From NCBI GenBank assembly GCA_000818945.1, contig KN805382.1, positions 621,497 through 685,496 on the forward strand: 64,000 nt of DNA, read 5' to 3'. Shown piece after piece: positions 52,507-62,654 of the stretch; position 1 is the stretch's first letter, and each line of letters begins with the position of its first letter. The position numbers and the translations under genes were made by a program. Source of the stretch: Schizochytrium sp. CCTCC M209059. Lineage: Eukaryota; Sar; Bigyra; Thraustochytrida; Thraustochytriidae. Below the pieces are notes generated by a model. That model made no database searches. It was not told the origin of the DNA and worked only from the letters and a program-made list of their open reading frames with translations.

Positions 52507-53828
52507 CCCAGACCTCAATGCTCCGTAGTTTCTTCTTTTTTATTTTTCTCTTTTCAGGCCACTGCCAGCATGTCGTAATGTACGTGCACAGTAGTCGTAC
52601 CTCGGCGGCGCTACCATGTATACACGTACAAGGGAATGTCTTGCACTCGCGGTCGATCGTCGATGACAACGCGACGACAAGTGCAAGTGCAAGTGCAAGT
52701 GCCACTGCAATTGCAACTGCAATTGCAAATGCAAATGCAACCAAGAAAGTCAACGTTTTCTGTTCTTTTTTTCTCGCATCAGCATGCTCACAAGTATATA
52801 CGTACCAAGCTTCTGCTCTCTGTCCGTTGCTCTCTTGACGCTCTTTCGGGGTCGGCGATTCGTCTCGCCGAGTCACCGACAGCAATCCCTTGCTTCGTTC
52901 GTCGTTTCTTCTTCGGAGGTTGCTTTGGTCCTTTCGGGTGCCACTCCGCCACAGTCAGTCTCCGAGCCCTCAGTCCATCATGGGCCAACACCTGGTTTCG
53001 CCCGCGCCGCGCGTCGCGTCGATCCCTGCGTTCCAGCCCTCTTCGCTACTCTGTCGCACGCCGCACGCCAGGCACGGCAGGCACGGCAGCGCAGGTCACT
53101 CGGGCTCGGTCTTAAGCGATCACCATCACCCACCCTTGCTTGCCCCATATCGTGGGTCCCGGCCAGGGAGGAGAGATGATCGATCGCGCGAGGCAGGCGG
53201 GGTGGACTGACGGTCCCGATCCTGTCACGGTCTCCGTACCGCGTGTGGTGCTGTATGAACGGGAGCGGCTCTGCAGAAATCCGGCGCGGCGCCGCACGCG
53301 CGACCGTGCCACGCCTGCCGGGCCAGGCGTGTCGGAGGCAGGCACATGGTACGTACGCACGTATACGTACGTAGTGCATCGCTTTCGCAGAGCAAGCAAG
53401 CTAGCTAGCTAGCCGAGCCGAACGAACGCTCGGGCTTGGCAGGGCAAGCCAGCCTGCGCTGCGAATCGAAGTCACGGCGGCCCGGAGGAACCGGTCGAAT
53501 CGCGCGAGGGGCGCGGCTGGAGACAGCAGGGACGTAGTACAGCTAGCCTAGGCCTAGCTGGCTGCGAGGGGGGCGGCATGGTGCGTGCCAAGGCAAAGGT
53601 CGGCAATATGCGGCAAGGGTCGGCACGGATTCACAGCACGGCGGGCATGCATCGGTGCATAGTTCGAGGCGAGGCGAGGCGAGGCGAGGCGGTGGGCGCA
53701 TTCCGATCACGAGGTGGCGGCGGCTCGCCTTGACTGTGAGGCAAGTGAATGGCAAGTCCCGGCGCCCGCTGACGACAGGGTCTGCAGAGAGAGCGTGCTG
53801 CAGATCCCGAACGCGAGAGTCCCGACCC
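52507..53828. other. Spacer before the reductase gene
   Basis: Includes the possible second exon of the acyltransferase (52558-52838) with an AAGTGC repeat at about 52678-52740, and palindromic ACGTACGT and CTAGCTAG tracts (53345-53415). No separate gene is supported. Confidence 0.5.
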
Positions 53829-54962
53829 ATGGGAACGAGCAGGAGCAAGAACAAGCAAAAGAAGGAACAAGAACAAGAGGCGAAAGAGGAAAAGCAGACG
53901 ATGACGACGCAGCAGCAGCATGTGGTGCGTCTGGAGAAGAGGCCCGTAGGCAAGCCGGTGCCAGGACAAGACCTTGTGTACCAGGAGGCACCGATGCCCA
54001 GCGAAGACGACCTCAAGGACGGCGAGGTACTCATCAAGAACGTGTACCTCACCTTGGATCCAGCGATGCGCGGGTGGATGATGGATCGGAAGAGCTACAT
54101 GCCGCCTGTGGAACTTGGCGCCATCATGCGAGGATCCTCCGTGGGCCAGGTGGTGGCCTCGTGCGATAGCTCGCTTCAAGAAGGCGACTGGGTCTTGTGC
54201 AGAATCGAGGTTGGCTGGGCCGAGTACGGCATCGCAGAGGCGTCCAAGGTAACGAAGATTGACATCTCGGACGATATTCCCGCAAGCGTGCACCTTGGCG
54301 CCCTCGGTACCACGGGCCTGACAGCGTACTTTGGACTCATTGAAATCGGCCAGCCCAAGGAGGGCGATACCATTGTCGTGAGTGCCGCCGCTGGCGCCAC
54401 GGGTAGCATGGTCTGCCAGATTGCCAAGCACGTCTTTGGCTGCCGCGTGATCGGCATCGCCGGTGGATCCGAAAAGTGCCAGTGGCTCATCGATGACCTC
54501 GGCGTGGACGAGGCTATTGATTACAAGCAGGAAGAAGGTGAGGACTTTGCTCGCGCGCTGCGCAAGGCTTGTCCGGACGGCGTCGACATTTACTTTGACA
54601 ATGTGGGCGGATGGATCCTCAACGAGGTGTTCAAGCAGATCAATTTCAAGGCGCGTATCGTCGTGTGCGGAGCCATCTCTGGCTACAATGACACCACGCC
54701 GGCACCCGGTCCGTCTGCGTACACGCAGCTCATCATCACAAGCTCTCGCATGGAAGGCTTTATTGTATCCAACTACGCCAAGCGCTTCAAGGAGGCAAAG
54801 GAGGACCTCACCGGCTGGCTCAAGGAGGGCAAAATTACATACAAGGAGGACGTAATTCATGGTCTTTCCCAGGCCCCGCGCGCCTTCCTCAAGCTCTTTG
54901 GCGAAGACGGCGGCAACCGTGGCCGCATCATCATTGACATTCATGCCGAAGACCAGAATTGA
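53829..54962 (+). CDS. Zinc-free NADP-dependent MDR reductase (prostaglandin reductase / alkenal reductase type)
   Basis: 377 residues from the ATG at 53829, or 353 from the next one at 53901; the extra 24 residues are Lys/Gln/Glu-rich and not part of the family. The fold is a medium-chain dehydrogenase/reductase without the zinc ligands: VYLTLDPAMRGWM and ELGAIMRGSSVGQVV in the catalytic half, ALGTTGLTAYFGL, nucleotide loop AAAGATGSMV (about 186-195), AGGSEKCQWL, YFDNVGGWILNEV and GAISGYND. These match leukotriene B4 12-hydroxydehydrogenase/prostaglandin reductase and plant 2-alkenal reductases, which reduce alpha,beta-unsaturated carbonyls with NADPH. In a cell rich in polyunsaturated fatty acids, detoxifying lipid aldehydes is a reasonable guess. 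Both ATGs have acceptable context; the first is used here. Confidence 0.88.
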   Translation: MGTSRSKNKQKKEQEQEAKEEKQTMTTQQQHVVRLEKRPVGKPVPGQDLVYQEAPMPSEDDLKDGEVLIKNVYLTLDPAMRGWMMDRKSYMPPVELGAIMRGSSVGQVVASCDSSLQEGDWVLCRIEVGWAEYGIAEASKVTKIDISDDIPASVHLGALGTTGLTAYFGLIEIGQPKEGDTIVVSAAAGATGSMVCQIAKHVFGCRVIGIAGGSEKCQWLIDDLGVDEAIDYKQEEGEDFARALRKACPDGVDIYFDNVGGWILNEVFKQINFKARIVVCGAISGYNDTTPAPGPSAYTQLIITSSRMEGFIVSNYAKRFKEAKEDLTGWLKEGKITYKEDVIHGLSQAPRAFLKLFGEDGGNRGRIIIDIHAEDQN

Positions 54963-55151
54963 AAAAGGTTTCTTTTTTTTCTTTTTTTAAATTGTCAATC
55001 GTTTTCGTGAACTTGCACAAAAATACTGTTCTGCTCCTTGCTTGCAATAATGGCTCCTTTTTAAAATTGAGAAGAAGGCGACTATCAGGTTACTTGTATA
55101 TATATACGTCATGATGTCATAATCTATCAGCTCCAAAGAAATAGGAGCTTC

Positions 55152-55222
55152 TCCGTGTTGGTGTAATGGTAACATCTGACGCTCTCACCGTCAACCCCCG
55201 GGTTCGATTCCCGGACATGGAA
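55152..55222 (+). tRNA. tRNA-Glu(CTC)
   Basis: Acceptor TCCGTGT/ACATGGA (one G-T pair), anticodon arm TGACG-CTCTCAC-CGTCA with anticodon CTC, T arm CCGGG-TTCGATT-CCCGG. A T run follows at about 55227, fitting RNA polymerase III termination. Confidence 0.94.
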
Positions 55223-55379
55223 TTTACTTTTTTTTGTCTCATCCTTTGATGAGACTTTGTTCTCTCTCTGTCTTTTTTTTTTCTTTTTTTGTGTTTTTTT
55301 GGGGGTCAACCAGGACCTTACAGCAAGCAGTAAGAGTCGTCTCACAGTCGATGCGTGGAAATGAAAGTTTCTGATTGAT

Positions 55380-55960
55380 CTAAAGTCTGAAGGAAGCCCC
55401 AGTAATATAGGACGTGAGGAGCGGTTGCAGCTTTTCAAGAACATCTTTGTGTATGTTGTTGTTATAGATGCGCTCCGTCATGTAGTGGCAAAGACGCACC
55501 GTCCGGATTTGGGCCCAGGCTTCTTGCATTGTCCCAAAGTCGGCAAAGTATGGGTCTGCCCTCGGTTTTGACGGGCATTTGGCAACGTGCTGATGACAGC
55601 CTTGGCTGTTGTTCCCTGGGTCTTTGAGACAACACGCACAGAAATAGCATGAGCAGTTGTTACTACACTTGAGCGCACAACAGCCAACAAAATTGGCGCA
55701 CATCATGGTCAAGAATTCATCCTAGATCTTGCGAAGATGATTGTGATTGTGGGTTTCCGGATCGAGTCCATGATCGCGAAGTACTTCATCGACGCGCCAC
55801 TGGACATCGCGTTCATGCTGCCGCGCCAATTCGCATTCAGTATGCTCGCGCACAATCCTTTGAAGCAACTTGTAATCCTTTTCTGGTACCGCAGCTGCGA
55901 TGGTACCCCCGGATCTTTGCGTACGGCGTGCCTGTCGAGCTCGCAAGAGCTAACGAAGTG
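55380..55960 (-). pseudogene. 3' fragment of the kinase-RING/IBR family
   Basis: Minus-strand reading aligns with the ends of the two larger relatives: TIAAAVPEKDYKLLQRIVREH, then EVLRDHGLDPETHNHNHL, an in-frame TAG at 55722-55724, then DEFLTMMCANFVGCCALKC, FCACCLKD, CHQHVAKC, DPYFADFGTMQEAWAQIR and LQPLLTSYITGASFRL. The TAG stands where relatives have Gln (IQDEVLAM / IQNEVLAM). The first Cys pair of the zinc module is damaged (MMCANF for MSCPRC). Upstream of about 55960 the homology is lost or shifted in frame, and no kinase part remains. Confidence 0.8.
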
Positions 55961-56276
55961 GGTGTGCACCTGGCTGCCTCGAGGAGAAAATCCAGCCTTA
56001 ATAATACGCGTGGCCGAGCAGCCACCGTTCGCGATAGCCACAAGAGGAGCGGTGATCCAGAGCGTCCAGTGCGTTTGGCGAGCTGCGGTTCATGGAGGCG
56101 CGCGAGCTGAAACGGCCATCTTGCGCTGTTCGACGTTTCGACCTTGTGAGCCACCAGCAAACAAAGCCAAGAGGAAACTGCAGCAGCGTCGTAGGCCTCG
56201 ACGAGGACCTCAGGTCACCGGTAAACACTCTATCAAGGCAACGACGTTTCAAACCTTCTCTCACAGCTTTTACTAT

Positions 56277-59200
56277 TCAAACCCTAAAATTTTCACCGAC
56301 AATATCCGGCGTGAGAAGAGGACGCAAATTGTTCTCAACGCTGGCACGAACTCCTGGGTCATCGATTTTCTCTGCCATGTAGCGACGAAGCCGCTGCACT
56401 CGAAGCCGAGCCCAAGCTTGCTGTACGATAGCAAAATTGCTAAAAAATGGGTCTCTTTCGCCAGCAGGCTTTGCCGTACATGTTGCAACGTGCCGATGAC
56501 AAGCATTTGAGTCGTCGCCTATGTCCTGCAGACACCATGCGCAGAAACGACATGGGCAAGCGGCACATGACAGAGCGCAGCAGCCGCCAAAGTCAAAAAA
56601 GACCGCTGAGCAACGCGGGCACGACATGGCCAGGACCTCATTTTGAATGGCGCGAATGTGGTTCTACGTCGTCGGGTCCAACCCGTGTTCGCAGAGCGCT
56701 GCGTCGACGCGATCACGGAGCTGACGCTCTTGTTCGGCTGCAGCGTCTCGCTCAAAGTGCGCGCGCACAATGTCAAGTAGAGCTGCAAAATCCTCGTCTG
56801 GAACAGCGGATGCAATGGCGCGTCCCGAAACAAGAAGCTCACATTCGGGCGCGACACAGCACATGCTTCCATCTCGGAGTATCTTGACATGCGACTGAGC
56901 CTCGGTGGCAGCGCGTACCGCCCTACTCAGACACTCTTTACACGTAAAGTGGTCATCAGCGCAAGAGACGCCCTCACTAACCGGGTAAACGTCGAGGCAT
57001 ATGGCACACGAGGCCGCTTTTACGGGCTCAACCTGAAAGGCCTTGTGACGCAAAGCTTGAAGCGCGGTGGGCCGCTGTGTTGGATTCGAAGACTGCAGAG
57101 ACGAAATGAGCGACTGCATAGCGTCGGGAATATCCGCGCCCTCATACAGGTCCGCGAGAACCATTCCCGCGGAGAAGAGATCCACAGCAGACTCTACCTT
57201 GTCGACATTTCCGCTCCGAAGCTCAGGGGCCATGTATTTCAAGGTGGTTTGCACAGGCTGCGTCATGGTCACATTGAGCATTTGAACACCATCAAAGTCG
57301 CCAAGCACAGGTGAAAGGCCTGGGGCGAGGAAGACATTTTCTGACTTGACGTCGCAGTGCACGAAGCCTTGCGAGTGCAGGTCGTGAAGGCCGGACAAGA
57401 GACCAATGGCGATGCGTCTGCGCGTCGCTACCTCTGCGTGTGGATTGTCGCGGATCCAGGCGGAAAGATCGCTGCCCGGATAAAAGGGCATCAGCGTGCA
57501 CCCATGATGCGCGTCTTGCATGAATACGCCTTGGATGCGCACAATGTAGGCGGATTTGATCTGGGCAAGCGCTGCGACCTGGCGATAAAAACAACTACTC
57601 CACTCTTCGTTGGCGAGATGAAAGGACTTGAGCACAACGTCTCGGCCGTTGAGATCGCGCACTTTGAGAACGGACTTGCCGGGCTTGGACGCAAGCTCCG
57701 CGAGGGTCTCAAAGTCTCCGCGCTTGGCATTCGTCAACCAGAGACCCAGCGTGGACAGCTCCTTGGGTACGCTCTGGATCATGCCCAAGGCATTGGTCCA
57801 CCCTTCATCTCTGAGCAATTCGGGATAGTGTTCTTCCGCATGCCTCAGCACCCGTGCGCGCTCCTTGCGCAGTTCGCTGTCTAGCTTGTAAGCACTCCCG
57901 ATCTGAGCAAGGTCTTGCTCGAGGCCGGGAACCCGCGCTCGAGCTTCAGCATCTCCGTCCATGGCATCCTCACGGGTGCGTTGGAGATGTAGTTCAAGAT
58001 CTTCTCGCTTTCTCTTGCTCTGGCGTATTTTTCGGATCAATTCCGTCACGCGTGATGTATCCGGCGCCGAGACTCCGGGAATGTGCCAGGAAAGAGAAGC
58101 TGACAAGTCTGTCACGGCCGTTTGCAAGCGCGAGACCTCATTTTGAACTGTGCGAGTATAGAAAGAGATGATGCTGGCCAGTGCTCGACGCACATCCTCC
58201 AATGGGGCGTTCGCCATGGGATCAACGTTCGCCAAGGTGTCGAGCTCTGCTTCAAGTGCTTGCTGCACATTGTGAAGCTCCGTCACAAGAACCTTTGTCC
58301 TTTCTGGATGTCTCAGCGCCATGAAAAAAGTTGATTGGATGCCAAGGAGCGCTGTCCTCTCGTCCAAAGCATCGATGGCTGTTTCCGTGCGCTCACGCGC
58401 AATACTCGTGTCGTGTCGACTTTCCCAGGCCTTTACGGCTTCGATCGCAGCTTGCGTTGCTTCCTGCACTTGCTCAAAAGTCACTGGTACGGCATTATCG
58501 TCAACGTCCACAGGTCCCTTCAGAATCTCCTTCCACAAAGTATGACAGGAATCCAACACGATCTTGGTTCCTGGGTCCGTTTCTATCTTTTCTAGCTGGC
58601 TCTCGACTCCGTTCGACAGAGCATCTCGGATACCCGTAACGAGGTCGCATCGGGCTTCATTCCGTCTGGAAATCTTGTTCACGTCCGTCTTGACAGCCAC
58701 TTGGAGCGCAGACAGCTCTTGCTCTTTTCTGCGAAGGATGGCTTGCTGCGTGTCAAAGTCTGCAAGAGATGCGACCGGGTCCTTGCGCGAAAGCTGTTCG
58801 GTGAAGATCTCCTGCAGCTTCGGATGGAAAGTGACTTTGACTTTTCCTCGTTCCGTCCGCGCAAGTGAAACCTTTGCAGCTAATGCATCAAGTTTGCTCG
58901 TTTGCTCAGGATCCGCGACCGCTTGGAGAAAATCAAGCCGATCCTGTGCACTTGATATCCCCACTTGTTCGAGGCGAGCATTTGTGAGCTTGTGGGCTTC
59001 TTCCAATGTTCGCACACCCTGATCGAAAAGCTTCATGACAGTCACTCGCAGCGCCTTTGTGGAAAAGTGAGCGAGCGGGAACGATTGTACGAAAGATAGA
59101 AATGAAGTCAACTCCATGCGATCTTTCGAAGACGCATGCGCAAGGGCCTCCTTTATCCCGAGAGACTCGCTTGAAAGACCTGCGCTGTGCTCAAAAAGAA

Positions 59201-60193
59201 GCTTGGCTAGAGCAAGGCTGGCTTCTTCGTCGTCGGCTCCGCAAGCGTAGATCATTGGGGTCAGGCCCAAGCTGTCCTGCGCATAAATTTGTGCGGCGTC
59301 TGCCATGAGCTCCTTTGCCTTTAAAACATCGCCATTCTTGCATGCTTGCATAAGAGGCTTCTGGCTCTCTTCGTATATTGTTTGAGCACGGTCGAAGATG
59401 GCTTCGAGATCTTTGTCACCGTTTCTTGTGCTGTATCTTTGGGGAAAAGTAAAAACGAACGTCAGATGGAGAGGTGGCGCAGACTCCGTAACTTCTGTGT
59501 AACTTACTCTTGCGTCTGCAACGACGCCACAAAAACGCTCCGCGGCTGCTGCAACTTGCCTTGCAGACCCCGCGCCACCTCTGACATTGTCGCGAACTCT
59601 AGAAACGCGACGGCGTCGGCGCAATTGCTGATCTTGGCCAATGCCAGTGCGTCCCGTCCTTTCTTGTTCTTTAAATGCAGAGCGGCGCTCGCCGCGAAGC
59701 AGAGCTTGAGGCAGCGCAGGAGACCCGCTGCGGTGTGATGTGATTCAGATGGCGGCTGACATGCCAGCATGAGCGCGGTCCATCCGTTTTTGTTCTGCAG
59801 GTCAAGCTTGGCGCCGCGCTCGATGAGCAACCGGGCCGTGTCGGGCTGGTCGTAGTGGCACGCGTACATGAGCGCGGTCCATCCGTTCTTGTTCTGCAGG
59901 TCAAGCTTGGCGCCGCGCTGAATGGGCAACTGGGCCGTGTCGGGCTGGTCGTGGCGGCAGACGAACATGAGCGCGGTCCATCCGTAGTTCTGCTGCAGGT
60001 CAAGCTTGGCGCCGCGCTTAATGAGTCACTGCACGATGGCGGGCTGGCCCCCGGAGTTCGGATCGAGGGCCCATGTGAGCGGCGTGTCATTCCAAGTCGT
60101 CGCCGTCGCGTCGAGCAGGGCGGGTTCGTCCCACACGGCGCGCTGCACGCCGGCAAGGTCGCCGTTCTTGATGAGGTTGTACATGCTCGCCAT
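56277..60193 (-). pseudogene. Ankyrin - SAM-like - coiled coil - kinase - RING/IBR protein with two in-frame stops
   Basis: Model: exon 1 60193-59508, intron 59507-59437 (71 nt, GTAAGT...AAAG), exon 2 59436-56277; 1282 codons with the final stop. Exon 1 encodes a start MASMYNLIKNGDL and three ankyrin repeats (GAKLDLQNKNGWTALM type). Exon 2 holds an ankyrin-like segment, a SAM-like stretch (VMKLFDQGVRTLEEAH..LTNARLEQVGIS), long coiled coils, a kinase domain (VVLKSFHLANEEW, HCDVKSENV, GDFDGVQ, YMAPELR), a RING (CAICLDVY..CADDHFTCKECL) and an IBR/RING2-like module (CPRCSAVFFDFGGCCALSC, FCAWCL, CHRHVATC). The frame is intact except for TGA at 60026-60028, inside the first ankyrin repeat, and TAG at 56664-56666, where the neighbour at 62655 has Gln (DRTTQNHI). 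Two nonsense changes in an otherwise clean frame suggest recent decay; a shorter product ending at 56664 would keep the kinase and RING. Confidence 0.75.
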
Positions 60194-62654
60194 CCTTGCG
60201 CGCGCGCGCGACGCCGTGACGTGGGCGAGGCGCGCGGGTCTGGCTCGTGGGCGGCAGCCGGCACGGGCAGAAGAGGACAAGGGAGGGCGAGACAGTGTAA
60301 AGGTCACGCCTCAGCGCGACAATGGCAGCCACGTGAGAAAAGAAAGAAAAAAGAAGGGGGGTTTGGATCGCTGGCTGGGCAACCGCAGAAGAGCAAGACA
60401 GGGACGAGACATCGCAGTCCGTCGGGCTTTGGAGAGGACGTTGATGAATACTACTAGGGTCGCTCTCGAGATGCTGTTTTGCCCTGTTTAGGCAACGAGA
60501 TGTCTCAAATTGGTTGACGCGGGCAAAGTCTATGGCGAGAAGACCATGGCACTTGAGCAGCGCCGGTCGAAGACAACTTCCCGACCGCTGCTGCGGCTTT
60601 TGGCGGGACAGAGCAGTCAATCATACGCGCGCGCATTGGGCGCAAGCCCGCTTGAATGATACGCCTGGCGCGCTTGACGAGCAAGCCATGCCTTCCAATA
60701 CTGCAAGTACGAAATGGACACAAGCTCGCGCGTCGAACTTCTCGGCCGATTGCCTTCGAGAAGCTGGCGCGGATGAGGATGCAGTGAGGGCTTTTGCTTT
60801 GCGAAATGATGCAAAGAGGCCGCAGAGAAGAAGAGCCACATGGCCACGGTTTTGAATGCGCAGTCACAGCGAGGAGAAGAACAAGTGGCAAACGAAGCGA
60901 GATACTTTCAAAAACGGGTGGGCGTGGCACCTTTCGTGGAGCCTCTTGCTGTCTGAGAAATCGACGTTGCCGAGAAAGACGCAGCACGTTCAGGCTATCG
61001 GACGTGATAAGGAAGGCGACTATCTCTAAATAATAGAGTTGGCCAAATGAAGTTTGCGCTACAGGCTCATTTAGACTTGCACGTAAGCGACACGCGCTCG
61101 GACCGGCAGGCAGGCTGAAGTGAGAGTAGTTCATTGCATCCGGTGGAACCGAATCGTAGACATCGAGGACAGCAATGACCTCTTGGCGTGCTTTCTTTCA
61201 GCTCACCTTGCATGGTCAAACAAGAGCGTGCGTGGGCCAACATTGTTGCGCACGGGACCTCTTTACCCTTTTCGTGGATTCACGCAGGGTCGCCTGGGTC
61301 ATCGCGGCGTGCTGCGCTCGTCTTGACAAGACCTTTGCCACCGCATCCCTCCTCTTCTCTTGTCCGTCCTTTTCTTCCGCGCGGCTCTGCTACCCAACGA
61401 CGGAACAGCAACCTTTTGCGTCTGTGTTCCTGGCTGGTTGGCGGCGACCTCGGTTGAGATCTCTCTTGGAGTCTTTACGCAGTTGAGCGCAGGCGCACAC
61501 ATCAAGCACACACCCTTTCGCGCACCCCAGATCCATCCATTTCGCGCACCCCTCCCAGGAATGCCAGCATGCTGTATACTGGCACCTTGTGGCTGTGGCG
61601 GGGGACACTTCAGACAAGCAGAGTGGTTCTGCCAGATTTGAGAATCAGCAGCGCGTGCTGCACGAGCACGAGGACGAGAAAGGGGTGTCGGCATTCGGTT
61701 TTGAGGGCCACAGAACCCATGTCAGAAGAATCAATCGAGAAACGCTAGGGCGCGATACGCGTTTCGAGAACTGAGACATGCATGGCAACTTGGAAGAAGC
61801 CAAGTAGGAATGGGGATAACGCACCTTCTGCATGCCACTGGTGAGCGGTGTCAGACTCTTCTTCAGGTCCCTTCCGATCGAAGTCTCGCTCGAGAGGTTC
61901 CTCGTCTGGGTGTTTTGGTTTTAATAACAAGCACTTGGAGCCTTCCTTTTCTCGTCATCGAGTCGATCTTGGTCTTGGCCTCGAGCGGCGAGACGACGCG
62001 TGGCAAAGTAGCTCCGCATCTTGCTTGTGGACTACCGCGGGGCAGTTTGTTCTCGACGAGCGCACTAGAGACAGAAATCGTTGATGAGCGCGGTGACGCC
62101 TTGGCAGCTTTTTGTAGCGACCGCTCCGGACTGCGCAAGACGGGAAACAGGCGGCAAGACGGGAGACGGAGGCGTCATCTCTTCTGTAAGCGTAGTGCGA
62201 CATAGTGAGGTTACTTGAGCAAGGCCGAGCGAGATCAAGACGAGTTGCGTGTTTGGGTGTATGACTCGCGGAGCTACCGCTTCAAAGAGTTCTTTTCGCC
62301 AATACCTCCGGGGCATGCCGAGGACCAGAAACAGAATAAGAGGAAGAAGACATAAAGGGGAAGATGTAGTTGCAGTTGACAGCGCAGACGAGCAGCGTTA
62401 TAGGTCGCACAACAAGGAATTGCGAAAGAGATGACAAGACTTGTATACAAAGGCCTATCTGCATCCTCACGCACGAAGCCTGTCCGAGTGTGCGGGCGAG
62501 CCCTGCAAGAAATATTCCGTTGTGGTGCTTTTTGTTTCACTCCAACAAGAACATCCTTTGAAGGATGAGCCCATGACATAGGTAAAATTCAGACAAGGCA
62601 GCAAAATGCGACACATCAAATCGATTCCATTCTATAAAAGCACACTCTCGGCAT
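60194..62654. other. Spacer between two kinase-RING/IBR genes
   Basis: About 2.5 kb with no supported gene. Short frames on both strands (for example around 61,800-62,240) show no domain, and I found no clear remnant of the flanking family. Confidence 0.55.

Noticed and set aside
55722..56666. TAG read as glutamine (alternative nuclear code) because two TAG codons stand at conserved Gln positions.
   Set aside because: Apparently intact genes in the same window end in TAG at the expected length (kinase at 37844, DOMON gene at 43089, RAMP4-like at 50423), so TAG is a normal stop here. Decay of redundant copies is simpler.
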